From contig CM039464.1 in the NCBI GenBank assembly GCA_022414725.1, positions 21,038,640 through 21,102,639 on the forward strand: a stretch of 64,000 nucleotides of DNA, read 5' to 3'. Below the pieces are notes generated by a model. That model saw nothing but the letters and a program-made list of their open reading frames with translations. It was not told the origin of the DNA and searched no databases. Source of the stretch: Microglena sp. YARC. Its lineage: Eukaryota; Chlorophyta; Chlorophyceae; Chlamydomonadales; Chlamydomonadaceae. The translations under genes were made by a program, and so were the position numbers. Below, piece after piece: positions 33,095 to 44,934 of this stretch (the first letter of the stretch is position 1; each line of letters opens with the position of its first letter).

Positions 33095-33479
33095 TATCAG
33101 CTAGAAAGCACTTCGAAGAGTGGACAGAGATGTATGCAGCGGAGACAGACGCGCCAATCTATACACGGAGACAAGAAAATAGCGTTACAAGGACAGGCGG
33201 ACGCCAAAGAACACCAGCGGTGGGAGAGGCGGACGTCTGTAACCTGACTAGACCCTAAGTCAGGAATCTTAAGTCAGGCACCGGCTATACAGAGTGTGTC
33301 AGTGAGAGACCGATGACGCAGTCAACAGGAAGCTGTCACCGTGTCATGAAGGATGACACAGTCTACGGGAAGCTGACACAGTACAGACAGAAACACTGTC
33401 TGGGCCGATAGTTCTAAGGAAGTACATAAGTAGTCACCAAGTCATAAAACGCGTGAGAGCACCGCAATTCATGCTGACA
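33095..33479 (-). repeat. 5' LTR of copia copy 1
   Basis: It is 385 bp. It differs from the 3' LTR by a few bases (e.g. GAAAATAGC vs GAAATAGC), which suggests a fairly young insertion. Confidence 0.93.
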
Positions 33480-34951
33480 GTGCGGCCTCTATCTGAGGTC
33501 CATCAGCTTGAGGGACAAAGTCCCTAGCATCCAGACTTGGATCAATACCTCCTTGCACATCAAAGAGGTCTGCAAAATAATCAGTCCAATCATGAATTGT
33601 GATATCTGCCGTAGTGGCCTTGTTAGGCTCACGCACGTCTTTCCAAAAACTTTTCGGATTATGCCGAAGATTCGTATGAAGGTTCTCCATGCGTGTTTCT
33701 AGCCACTTCCTCTTCTTTCTTCTGAGAATCCTCTTGTACTCCTTGTGCATAGAACCAGCCAAGTCAGAGCAAGAGCCATGTTGATGTTCTGCTTGGCTTG
33801 CTGCCTGTCTAGCACGATTGCATTCATCATCATACCATGCGTTCACGGGCCCGTGCTTACGTTTAGCTACAGGTTTGTGACATGGTGTGCATTTGCTTAT
33901 GGCTAGTTCAATAGCACTAGCAATCCCCTTCTCTGAATCTTCCATGGATGAGCTATGGAGTGCATTGTCAAGTAATCGGTTAACGTCTGGGTCACACTTA
34001 ATTGTGTGCGCATAAATCTGGGCATAGTTGTCTTTCCATTTCAGTTTGGGCGAAGGTTTACTACCAGCAGGTGTACTAATAGTACCTTGAGAAGGCCTAA
34101 GAGCAGCATCTGGTATGTGGAGTGTGATAGGCATGTGGTCAAACTTTTTACCCCCGGGCCTGAGAGGGCAGTCATGCTTGGGAGTCACACTAAACTTGAC
34201 TCCTGGGGTGTTGAGAAGACTAGGGGCGGCTAGCGCATAATCAATGACAGATTTCTTGTCCATGCCATCTGCAAAGAAGGTATGTGCACCTTGCATATCA
34301 CCTTCTGTTCTACCGTTAAGGATGATAAGACCAGTTACTACACATAGTTGGAGTAGGCCCCCCCCCAATCGATTGGGGGGAGCTGTGTCCATGCTACACC
34401 TCGGTTGAATGGTTTGGTTGGGGGCTGTATTATTGGTTTGGGATACTGGTTCATCTCCTAACTCGGTATCTTCATTTTCCATACCAAGACCAACCCGAGC
34501 GTTGAAGTCACCCATCACCACATTGTTGCCTTTTCCCTGGAAGTTCCCAATGATTTTACCCAGAGTGAGGAAGTGGTCCTCTATACTAATGTAGTCGTCA
34601 CCATGTTTGTAGTATGAGCTTTTAGCATGTGGGATATAGCACACACCAATGTGTGTTCCATGTATGCGAATCCAGGCCATGCCTAATTCAGGTGCCTCAT
34701 GGACTAAAGTAGCATTTAGGCAAGTGCGGACATAGATAGCGACCCCCCCATCCTTGCTCAACTTGGGGCGAGGGGCACAAGAAAGGCATTTGAAACCTGG
34801 AATGTGGGGGGTGTCTAGCTGGCCTCGCACCCCTGTATGTGAAAACAATAAAATGTCGTGTTTTCTCACCACTTTCATTGCTGCACCGCAGCTGCTTAGA
34901 ACACTTAGTTGTCCTCTGATGTTCCATGCAAGGCACCTTAGTCCACTTCAT
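33480..34951 (-). pseudogene. LINE ORF2, 5' part only (AP-type endonuclease)
   Basis: The minus frame starts near CLAWNIRGQ and has endonuclease motifs: GDFNAR, DYALAAPSLL (SDH-side Asp), FDHMPITLHI. A linker follows (CNRARQAA, NPKSFWKDV) of the kind that precedes LINE reverse transcriptase. The frame is cut at 33480 by the 5' LTR of copia copy 1, and no reverse transcriptase part is found on the far side of the element. Upstream ORF1 is not seen. Confidence 0.85.
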
Positions 34952-35284
34952 GCATCAGTCGATGAGACACCTGAGGGAGGGGCCTTGTCCCGCACCTTCA
35001 GGAGTCCTCTATTGAACGAAACCCACTTAGAGGGGTCCCTCTTAGCTTCCAGAAACGCTGGAAGGTTTCCCTTGTGCAGCTTTATGATATTTTTATACCC
35101 TTTTTTGGGAAATCAGTAAGTAAGACCAAGGGGATATAACAGGAAATACCGTTTACACGTCCATAAACTTAAAATCAAGTCAAATGAACCAATACTGACG
35201 GAGATAGAAAAACACGGTAAAATCGTGGTCAATTACCGTACGATATACCGCACGATACAAGGCGGTATACTAAATTCCCTGGCC

Positions 35285-35365
35285 CAGACTCAGGTGCTCC
35301 TGACGAGAATCGAACCGCCGACCTGCCAAGTGTAAGATATTTTCGTAGACCACAGGACCACACTG
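35285..35365 (-). repeat. tRNA-like sequence
   Basis: On the minus strand GTGGTCCTGTGGTCTACGA resembles an A-box/D-arm and GGTTCGATTC a B-box/T-loop, but the acceptor and T stems do not pair well. It is probably a tRNA-derived SINE head or pseudo-tRNA. Confidence 0.4.
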
Positions 35366-35577
35366 ACAAAAAAAAGGAAGTTGTTACACGTTCAGCGGAG
35401 CCCGAACATTATCTGAGCAGCTGTACAGTTTTATAACAGTCAGGGTATAGGCCAAGTTCCCCTCAGAACCTGGTCCATGGGGTAAACTCCAGAAAGCGAA
35501 AGAAAAGGCTCATTCAAGGGCTTAAGAAAAAACAGAGCGAACTAGCAAGGCATAAATTATTTACATAGATATTTTAA

Positions 35578-35925
35578 TTACACATGCCTTAAGGGAACTA
35601 CTACGTCACTGTCTTCCTCGCAGAATTCTATCCTGCGGGAACCGCAATGGCTGATGTGATCCCTGGTAGAAGCTGACGGATTGGCGCAGGAAATCTTAGC
35701 TGCACAGGTCTTGCACTCGAGCACTACTGCCATGGAGGGCTCCTCCTGGACAATGCGGAAGTGGGTTTCATACTTGCGAGTCTTGCTCTTCAGCTTCGCA
35801 TACAGATCGCGAGGATACAACTTGACTCCCATATGCTTTTGTTTCCCATCACTGTCGAGGTAACGGGTGGCAGTAGAAACCGCATCAGCAGATCCGGATC
35901 CAGACATGACGGAAGAGCACAGCAC
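35578..35925 (-). CDS. Small zinc-finger ORF (BED-like, 115 residues)
   Basis: It has a central KLKSKTRKYETHF then C-x2-C..H-x3-C (CKTC..HISHC), as in BED-type fingers found in hAT transposases and some host factors, and ends with an acidic tail. The start Met at 35925 is the longest option. With no transposase beside it, this may be a single-exon remnant or a host gene. Confidence 0.45.
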   Translation of the reverse strand: MLCSSVMSGSGSADAVSTATRYLDSDGKQKHMGVKLYPRDLYAKLKSKTRKYETHFRIVQEEPSMAVVLECKTCAAKISCANPSASTRDHISHCGSRRIEFCEEDSDVVVPLRHV

Positions 35926-35929
35926 AGAG

Positions 35930-37370
35930 AAGAGGGATCAAATACAATCTGGATTTTAACTATGAATTCGAAAGGCGGCTTTGGCTTCAAGTTTATCAGC
36001 TTGTTCTGTTAGTTCAGGTCGATATCAGTTAGATAACAGTTCGCCACTTAGTAAACACGAAAATGAAAGTTGAAAAATTAAAATTCGAACTTCCAAGAAT
36101 TGCCATAGAATGACCTATAAGGACGTGCCCAATGGGTATTAAGGGAACTGCCTCGTCAGTACGACGGACGGACGGGCTTACATCACACCTACAGGCCAGT
36201 TACCATGCCGGACGACGAACCTCCGGGTGGGCCCAGATGACCTAGGTTAAGTACAAACCAGAGACCTAATAGGACCACGCGGCTGCTACGTCCGGCCCGG
36301 GATAGCTCTACGGTAGAGCCATCCCGTTGCGAACGGTGACGGTGCAAATCCTCTCAATAGAAAATACTGGTCCCAGGTGGCACTACCAATGTTCAGCAAG
36401 GACGTTACAGACCGCAGACGTTGATAGCAGCTCGTGGAATCCCTTGGGTTCATGATACGTGGATTGTTTTCCAGTGACGCCACTCTTCCCCACGTCTGAC
36501 AACGCATCGTAATATCCAAGATCGAGGAGGACTGGATAAGAGTACCATTTACTGTATTTGCCATGTGTGTTTCTTCGTACCTTATAGGCTTCCATATCAG
36601 TGCACTACTTGAACATGAAAGACTGAGTTTTCAGAAATACTCACGAAATAACAGATCCACAGAACACAGCCTCTGAGATATATTTCTTTAAATCAGATCT
36701 GGGATCTTGAGAGAGGCTCCTGAAAGATTTAGCATGCATGGAACCAATTTCAAGTTCAAGGTTGGCATGCTGGGGTGTTACAGTCGACTTATTTCAAGAG
36801 GAGAACTTATTTAACTACAACTGGTACGGTCCACTGAGAAGAAAGATATAATTATTCCCTACCACCGCATCACACGGATGCAACAATTTCATTTTCAATT
36901 CCCTACCACCGCATCACACGGATGTATAACACAGATGTAACAAATTCAATTTCAATTTCAATTCCCTGCCACCGTATCATCTGTCTGGGTACATATGACG
37001 CTGGTGACTGGGGGTATCTTCAAGATGGGATTCGGGAAGATCAACCCCTGGTCTCCTGACCAAACAAAAACAGATTCTGGCACACATCAATACCAGCATC
37101 TCCTCAGCGCTGCAAGAAAACTGTCATTAAAATGAACGAATACTTCAGCAAGACCAGTAAACATGAGCAACAGCAGGGCAGCTTTGCTAGATGATAAGTT
37201 CGGCCTCAACCAGGCTCTGTACTCATATTTCAGAGCACGGCTCCCAGCCAAGCCTTGAGGATATCTATGGCTACATACATGCTTATTTATTGCATCGGGA
37301 TGCTCTCAGTCTCTACCTGTAGAAGATCAACGATCTCAGAGAGATCAACAATCTACAGGGAGATCAACGA
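35930..37370 (+). other. No gene seen; tRNA-like segment and short tandem repeat
   Basis: GGGATAGCTCTACGGTAGAGCC (36300-36321) with GGTGCAAATCC resembles A and B boxes but does not fold as a full tRNA. A TTCCCTACCACCGCATCACACGG repeat occurs three times at 36854-36980. GATCAACGATCTC..AGAGA repeats lie just downstream of the pherophorin stop (37325-37375). Confidence 0.5.
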
Positions 37371-37377
37371 TCTCGAT

Positions 37378-40300
37378 CTACAGAGAGATAAAACTGGTTC
37401 CGCAGCAGTTGTTCCTCATTGTGACACCATTGAAGTAAGCGTACCAGAGAATCCCGTTGGGGAGGAAGTCCTCAACAGTGCTGCACACTCCGTTGGGGCG
37501 GAGGGTGATGTCAATCTTGGCGGTGCCTCCAGTGGGCGACAACTTGGTGACCTGGAGAAGTAAGAAGGGGTGGGAGTTCAGTTAGGGGGTGGGGTTTTGT
37601 TGGGGGTGGTGGGGGCACGCGGCAAACGCCCTTCATTAAAGGGTGGGTAAAGGGTGAAGGGTATGCGAGTTGTATAGTCGATGGGGGGGGGGGTGATTAA
37701 AGGCAGTGTGGGCAAACAGTGTCAGAGACAAACACAAATTAAGCCCCACAGACCTGACATCCAATTCACTGCACACATAGTTTACCAACAACGGCGTTGC
37801 TGATTAACAGGCAGCGTCAGAAGACACTTATGCTGGAACTTACCAAGGAGAGCATGTAGTGTCGACACAGATCCCCTAACCATTCACCCATACATCCTGA
37901 ACCCTGACATATGTGTCAGCAACTGCATGCATTGGCTGTATGCATGGACTGTATGCATGGGCTCACCTTGGAGATAGTGTACCATGGGCGGATGGATGTA
38001 TGGACCGTGTGCAGCGACTGCATGCATGGACTGTTTTCATGGACTCACCTTGATAGTGTACCATGGGCGGAAGGATATATGGACTGTATGCATGGACTGT
38101 ATTCATGTGCTCACCTTGATGATAGTGTACCATGGGCGGATGGATGTATGGACTGTATGCAGCGACTGCATGCATGGACTGTGTGCATGGGCTCACCTTG
38201 AAGTATTGTACCATGGGCGGATGGATGTAAGGCCTGTATGCAGCGACTGCATGCATGGAATGTATGCATGGGCTTACCTTCAAGTTGGTGTACCATGGGC
38301 GGATGGATGTATGGCCTGTATGCAGCGACTGTAGGCATGGACTGTATGCGTGTGCTCACCTTGAAGATTGTGTACCATGGGCCGATGGATGTTTGGACTG
38401 TTTGCAGCGACTGCATGCATGGACTGTATGCATGGACTGTATGCATGGGCTCACCTTGAAGATAGTGTACCATGGGCGGACGGGGCCGTACTGAGAGGGC
38501 AGAGAAGCAGGGGCAGAGAAGTACGTGTTGTTGGAGTAGGAGGTGGCAACGGGCTGGCCGTTCACACTCAGGGACTGAACCTGGCCATAGCACTCGGGGT
38601 TGATGACGATCTCCATCTTGTCAAGGAGCATATCGCAGCAGCTGGGGGGAGGGGGGCCAGTCTTGGGCACAATGGGGTTGCAAGGGGTGGTCTGTACCTC
38701 GAAGTAGAAGGAAAAGGTGTTGTCCCCAGTCTTCTCAATTTCGTAGACATTGTAAGGGGAGGCCTGAAGTGGTGGGCAGCCAATTGGAGTGAGGGAGGAG
38801 GAGGGGTGGGGGGTTAGGTCTCAGCAATCAAGCCAAGAAGAATGTGGACAGGTGGTCATGTGGGTGAGCAGGTGGATGGGTAAGTGGATGGGTGGTAGGT
38901 GGATGGGTGGGTGGGCCAGACAGCTATCGCTGCTATGCAAGGTTTTATCATTGCTATGCAAGGTTCTATCGTTGCTTTGCAAGGCTGAGCGATTGCTATG
39001 CGAGGCGTAATCGTTGCTACTCACCCCAACTTGCTCTCCTGCATCTCCATAGCCCCCATTTTGGTTGGAGTTTCCAGGGTAGCAGGTGTGGGGGAAGTCA
39101 CCAGTGTCTGGCTGGCAGCCCCTGAACCATGAGAGGGTGGCACCGCAGGTGTCCTGAGACTCGATGATGACATCGCAGTCACCGTAGCCCAGGGTGGTGG
39201 AGACAGTGTTGAAGCAATCGTCTCCAATGGCAGTCTGCCATCCATTAGTCTGAGCCGCAGAGCCGGAAGCGCACACAGTCATCTGGCTGACCGTCACTGA
39301 GTCCTTGGTGGTCGTCATGGGGCCCTCAGTGCAAGAGAAAGTGAGGCCAGCGACGCCAGTGTTGCAGCTGTCGGAGTTCAGGAAAGCAACGAGAGTAGGG
39401 CATGAGCGGGAGTTAAGAGAAGGGTTGTTCGAGTAGATTCCATTGCCGGGGAGGATGACATTGACCTCCATGCAGGCAGAGCAAGCGGGAGGGGGAGGAG
39501 GGGAAGGAGGGGGAGGGGAAGGAGGGGGAGGGGAAGGAGGGGGAGGGGAAGGAGGGGGAGGGGAAGGAGGAGGAGGGGAAGGAGGGGGTGGAGAAGGAGG
39601 AGAAGGGGACGGAGGAAGAGGGCTGGGAGATGGGGAGAGGGGCTGGGAGGGGAGGGGGGGAGGGGGGGGAGAGGGGGGGATGAGGGGGAGGGGGGAGGGG
39701 GAGGGGGGAGGAGGGGGGAGGAGGAGGGGGGGGGAGGGGGGAGTTGGGGGAGAGGGGGGAGGGGGGGATGGGGGAGGGGGAGGGGGGGGAGGGGAGGGGG
39801 CAGGGGGGAGGAGGGGGGGGGAGGAGGGGAGGGGGGGGAGGGGGAGGGGGGGGCAGAGGAGGAGGAGGGGGGGGAGGGGGGGGAGGAGGGGGAGGAGGGG
39901 GAGGGGGGGAGGGGGGAGGAGGAGGGGGGGGGAGGGGGAGGGGGGGGAGGGAGGGGAGGGAGGAGGGGGGGGAGGAGGAGGAGGGGGAGGGGGGGGCATG
40001 GAGGAGGGGGAGGGGGAGGGGGGGAGGGGGAGGAGGGAGGGGGGGGAGGGGGAGGGGGAGGGGGGGAGGAGGAGGGGCAGGGGGGAGGGGGGAGGGGGGG
40101 AGAGGGGAGGGGGAGGGGCAGGAGGGGGAGGGGAGGGGGGGAGGAGGAGGAGGAGGGGAGGGGGGGGAGGAGGGAGGAGGGGAGGAGGGGAGGGGAGGGG
40201 GAGGGGAGGCAGAGGAGGAGGGGGGGAGGAGGAGGGGAGGGAGGGGGGGCATGGGGGGAGGAGGAGGGGGGGAGGAGGGGAGGGGGAGGGGGGGAGGGGC

Positions 40301-43300
40301 AGGGGGGAGGAGGGGGGGGAGGGGGAGGGGAGGGGGGAGGAGGAGGGCAGGGGGGGAGAGGGGGGAGGGGGGGGAGGAGGAGGAGGGGGAGGGGCATAGG
40401 GGGAGGGGGGGGGGAGGGGGGGGGAGAGGAGGAGGAGGGGGGGAGGGGTTGGTGGGGGAGGAGGGAGGAGGGGGAGGGGGAGGGGGAGGGGAGGAGGCAA
40501 AGGAGGAGGGGGGGAGGAGGAGGGGGAGGGGGGGAGGGGGGGCATGGGGGGGGAGGAGGGAGGGGGGGAGGGGGAGGGGAGGGGGGGGAGGGGGCAGGGG
40601 GAGGAGGGGGGGAGGGGAGGGGGAGGGGGTGAGGAGGAGGGGGCAGGGGTGGAGGGGGTGGAGGGGTGGAGGGGGGTGAGGAGGGGGGGAGGGGGGGCAT
40701 GGGAGGGAGGGGGGAGGGGGGAGGAGGAGGGGAGGGGGGGAGGGGTTGGGGGGGGGGGAGGGGGAGGGGGAGGAGGAGGGGGGGGGAGGTGGAGGGGGCA
40801 TTGGAGGAGGAGGGGGGGGAGGAGGGGAGGGGGGGGAGGAGGGGGGGGAGGTGTAGGGGGCATTTGGAGGAGGAGGGGGAGGGGAGGAGGGGGAGGTGGA
40901 GGGGGGGGCAAAGGGGGGGGAGGGGAGGGGGAGGGGGGGGAGGGAGGGGGGGGAGGAGGGGGGGCAGGGGGGGAGGGGGGGAGGGGGGGGAGGAGGGGGG
41001 GGGGAGGGGGGCATGGAGGGGGAGGGGGGGGGAGGGGGGGGGGAGGGAGGGGGAGGGGGGGGGGGGAGGGGTTTGGTGGAGGAGGAGGGGGAGGGGAGGA
41101 GGAGGGGGGGGGGAGGGGGAGGGGGCATAAGGGGGAGGAGGGGGGGGAGGAGGGGAAGGGGGGGGGGAGGGGGCATGGGGGGAGGAGGAGGGGGAGGAGG
41201 GGGAGGAGGGGGAGGAGGAGGAGAGGCAAAGGTGGAGGTGGGGGAGGGGGGGGGGGGGAGGGGGGGGAGGAGGAAGGTGGCCATGGGGGGAGGGGGGGGA
41301 GGGGGGGGGGGGGGAGGGGGGGAGGAGGAGGTCCTGGGGGAGGAGGGGGAGGAGGGGGAGGGGGAGGAGGGGGGGTGGTCGGGGCGCAGGGGGAGGAGGA
41401 GGAGGGGGCGGAGGAGGGGGAGGAGGAGGGGGAGGGGGGCTTGGGGGAGGGGGGTTTAGGTTCACATCTGGGCGGGGAGGCTGGCTGGGCGGAGGGGGAA
41501 GAGGGGCATCAATCTTTCCACAGCACCTGTTGTCAGCTGACTCAGCGAAAACATAGTCAACAGACCTGGCATCACCCTGGAACCTGTACTGGAAGAAGTA
41601 GTCTGCAGATCCGCAAGTCTCGGCAGGCTGGTTGGCCTTCAGCATGATGCACATCTCAACGCCGGGCAGTGTCTGACTGCTGTAATTCATTCCTACGGCA
41701 CGAAGAGCCATGCCACGCTGCTGCACATCCCAATGGACGGAGCCACTGCTGTAGCGCTCTCCACCCATAGTCATGTAGTCATAGGCAATTCGGCAGTTGG
41801 GGTCTGAAAAACAAGTGGATTCCATCAATCAGTCAGGGTTCAGCTGGACAGGGCATTAACAAGATCCATGCATTCACAAGATCCACACATGGGATGCTAG
41901 AATATGGGAAGGGGATCCCATCAAGCAGCAACTCCACAATCCACATAACCAGGGATTCAACCCACCCACCCACCCTCCAACCAACCAACACAACACACCC
42001 CTGCACTAGGTCGCAGCACACCACTCCATTTAAGAGAACTAGTGGCTTGGCTTCTTGCTAGCATGAGGCCTGCAATTCAGTCCAAGCCCCAACTAGCACG
42101 CTGCAGCTGAAGTTCCTAAAAAATAAAAAGCTACCGATTTCAGACCATGTGAGGTAGTTGTTACAGTCCAGGGGTGGTCCAAGTAGGCTCAAGGGACTTG
42201 CCCAACCATGACAGGAGGGGCGATAACGAAAAAACACTGATGAACTGAACCCCACACAATCAATCAAACAGAACGGGTGAATCAACAACATAAGACCGTT
42301 CGTTACAATAGAATCCAACACATCACATCAAGATCAACTACCACACCAACACCCAATCACAGCAGTGACAAGGATAATCTATCCCCCCCTCCCCCCACCC
42401 CCACCCGCACACACACAGGGTTACTGCTCATACAAATAAAAGACATGCATACTCACTGACAGCAAAGATGACCTTGTACACACTCTCCTCGAGCTTGAAA
42501 TAGCACTCGGGAGCATCAGGGTTAGCTCCCTTGTACTGGGCAGTGAAGCAGTATTCCAGAACCATTCTGGGGCGTCATAAGGAACCAAATGAGAGAGTAA
42601 GGCTGACTTGCAGCGCTGTAATCATCGCATCTGCAGTAGGGGAAATAAGGTGCCTGCAGCAGGGACCTCTCAGCTCCTGTAGAGGAAGGGCAGGGGGCAC
42701 ACATTTGTAAGCACATGTTGCCAGTTATGGTCATATCACAAATAAACAAAGGAAGGTGTGAAGAAAGGACTGGGAGAGAGAAAGGGAGAGAAAGAAAGAA
42801 AGAAAGAAAGAAAGAATATAATATATATATATACATATATTATATATATATATATATAAAAGAGAGAGAGAGACAGAGAGAGAGAGTTTTTGCCCTTGGG
42901 GTTGTTACCGACATTCCATAGAGCCTCAATGTCAGGCGAGAGCTAATGACTTTAGACACTAGCTCCACCCCTGAGCGGGCGTGCCACGAGCTGGCCTTCC
43001 CCACCCCTTGCTAAAGGCCGGACTCCCACAGTAACACACATCACTTAGACCTAGAACCAGTGTCATAGCCGTCACGCCCAACCCAAGTAGAGATAGTACA
43101 GCTCCCACCTAGATAGGGCACCCCCTCCCTCACCTCTAGCACATCAATTAGAACCCCAAGACTGATCAGCTTGGATAGCCCAAGACTTAGAAACCCACAG
43201 CAGTATGTCCCCCCCTCCTCCTCTCTCTATCTCCTCCCCTCCACCACCCCCTTTCTCCCACCGCCTCCACCTAGAGCGACCTAGGGCCAACTAGAGCCAC

Positions 43301-43596
43301 CTATCTCAAACCCACGATCTACCCCATACCCCCCCCCCCCCCCTCCCATATTTCCCCTATCTCCCCCTCCAGCAGCCACTTGGCTACTATCTAGCCCAAA
43401 GGGTATAGATATAAGTGATCAGCTTCATGACACACCTAGTATAGAAAATGTTATGTGATGAGAGGGCAAGTCCCTAAATATATGACTAACTGTATTTGAC
43501 ATATTGAAGTTATTTTCTGGCTGGCTGGCTAATTATTCCTTGGTTATAAATTAAGATGTTTTGTTTTTACTGTGCGGCTGGACCGCATTATAATTA

Positions 43597-43683
<87 letters not shown>

Positions 43684-44931
43684 TCAAGAGGAAGAAGGAT
43701 CTTAACGAGGAAGGTTAGGCACTTGGCGGTCCACAGTTTAGGGCGCACAACTCAGGAACTCACAGACTCGTCTTCCAGACCCAACAACAACAATCGCTCA
43801 CGACATGGGCGATTTGCTAGGACTACCAGCAGTTGGGGCAAACCAGCGCAGCCGTGCGACGACAGGCCAACTGGAGCGATCTGGAGTTCAAGTTCAAGTT
43901 CAAGTTCAAGTTCAAGTGGCGATCGCGAAGCCAGCAGTACGAATTCGGGCAGCGGAAGGTGGAACGCAACAGCATCGCGATATTTGGTTTTATTATGGAG
44001 CGATAAGGAGAAGCGCGTGCTGAGGAGCTCGAAGCAACGGGGGTAACATGGTGAATGGAACAGGGGGGGGGGGGGGGGGGGGGGGGGATCTCGCGAAAAT
44101 TGATTACGGCAGCAGCAAAATGTAGCGATTATCTCGTCGACGGGAAAGGGAGCAGTAGATCGCGAAGGGACGCTATACAAAGGCTATGCTAAGGGGTTGC
44201 TGTCAATCGGTCTCCCGCATCGAGAGCTCTCGATGTCCAGAGTAGTGCAAACGCTGCGCGCAGTCAATTGAGCTACAACTCCGTAGAACGAATCGGATGG
44301 GTGCAAAAAACTGGGTAGACCAATTGATCTCCTACGTTTACAGATCACCTCCACCCCCAAGCTCTACAAACATAACTGGCTCTCAAGTTCCGCAACCTAC
44401 GGCTTTTCAAAAACCCGTGCAATTCACAATTGATTGCAATCGATATTGCGCCTGAGGTCCCCAGGCTGGACAGGCTACCTAGGTACTCACCAACCAACAC
44501 ACCGGGGTAGCATGCATGAACCCAACCCAATTCAATCTACCAGCCACCCGACCCAACCCAATCCAATCTTCCAGCAGTAGGACTCGTCCCATTCCCATTC
44601 CCAGCTTTGCCCGCGCCTCCCACCGAATCCCGGTGACGATGTGGATAACACGGGAACCCTAAAAGAAGACTGGTGCCTATTCCACTCGCTAGGCTTCCAT
44701 ACACCAGAGCTAAGTCCCCACTACCTCCCGATGGATGAACAGCGCGATGATGTGAATCCCGCAGTCCCCCGCAGTCCTCCATCCCCCGCCGACCCTGCTG
44801 AGCCCCACTCCCACCCTAAGCACCCCGCATGGCTACCCCTACATGGCTTAAAACGCACCGTGCTCAGCGCTGACGGCAAGTCCTGAGAGCAGAACGAGCG
44901 TCGCCACCAGAGCAACTGGCGACAAGTTCAT
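37378..44931 (-). CDS. Pherophorin: signal peptide, two pherophorin domains, proline-rich rod
   Basis: Exons (minus): 44931-44859 (start; hydrophobic signal MNLSPVALVATLVLLSGLAV), 42676-~42567 (APYFPYCRCDDY), 42566-42457 (LEYCFTAQYKG), 41803-39025 (domain 1 end with NNCC-like DNRCCGKI, Pro rod, domain 2 start CSACMEVNVI), 38763-38455 (CCDMLLDKMEIVINPEC), 37551-37378 (CSTVEDFLPNG, NNCCGTSF, stop TAG). FPYC, CC and Cys spacing identify the family: secreted hydroxyproline-rich glycoproteins of the volvocine extracellular matrix. Two frame discrepancies exist: one base between exons 2 and 3, and one inside the Pro rod, where domain 1 and domain 2 are in different frames. These may be assembly indels in simple sequence or real mutations. 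Confidence 0.88.
37962..38454 (-). repeat. Tandem copies of the donor edge of pherophorin exon 5
   Basis: About six to seven units of 60-110 bp carry CCGCCCATGGTACACTATC..AAGGTGAGC on the minus strand, i.e. the last ~25 bases of exon 38763-38455 with its GTGAGC donor. They are separated by CATGCATGCAGTCGCTGCATACAG-type sequence. Each unit offers a consensus donor. Confidence 0.9.
39484..41458 (-). repeat. ~2 kb homopurine (G/A) tract encoding the Pro rod
   Basis: The + strand is almost only GGGGGAGGAGGGG-type sequence with rare T or C. Minus-strand translation is Pro/Ser/Leu-rich in all three frames with no stop over 1.8 kb. The biologically likely frame is [10 protein letters not shown]. 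Confidence 0.95.
42157..42262 (+). repeat. Repeat B copy in pherophorin intron
   Basis: It contains GTTACAGTCCAGGGGTGG..AAGTAGGCTCAAGGGACTTGCCCAACCATG and CACTGATGAACTGAACCCC. Confidence 0.7.
42677..44858 (-). other. Pherophorin intron 1 with microsatellites
   Basis: It contains an (AT)n stretch at 42815-42862, (GA)n at 43600-43675, a (TTCAAG)n stretch at 43888-43917 and poly-G near 44066-44087. ORFs at 43675-44046 are low-complexity and have no recognisable domain. Confidence 0.65.
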
Positions 44932-44934
44932 CGC

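Larger units (their letters stand above)
26432..33479 (-). mobile_element. Copia (Ty1/copia-type) LTR retrotransposon, copy 1
   Basis: It is flanked by two near-identical LTRs (26432-26815 and 33095-33479) with ends TGTCAGC..GCTGATA on the coding strand. Just inside the 5' LTR the strand reads GGTTACGGGCTTATTAC, similar to the internal initiator-Met-tRNA primer site known from Drosophila copia (GGTTATGGGC). A purine-rich CATAGGTGGAG precedes the 3' LTR. The order of protease, integrase, reverse transcriptase and RNase H is copia-like. No target duplication is seen: flanks are GCTCC and GTGCG. Confidence 0.93.

Noticed and set aside
25990..35280. A single hAT element spanning from TAGGGCTGTCAATACCG to the zinc-finger ORF
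   Set aside because: The shared TCAATTACCGTACGATATA pieces near 26015 and 35230 are in direct, not inverted, orientation, and no hAT transposase is visible.
35285..35365. Functional tRNA gene on the minus strand
   Set aside because: A and B box likeness is present, but acceptor and T stems do not pair; kept only as tRNA-like.
36295..36360. tRNA gene
   Set aside because: The D-arm-like AGCTCTACGGTAGAGC is good, but the T stem and acceptor stem fail.
39443..41647. Several + strand Gly/Glu/Arg ORFs of 150-370 residues
   Set aside because: They are the complement of the pherophorin proline tract: low complexity with no domain.
43675..44046. 123-residue Ser-rich ORF as a gene
   Set aside because: It lies in pherophorin intron 1, starts at the edge of a (GA)n tract, contains a Ser run from a TTCAAG repeat, and has no domain.
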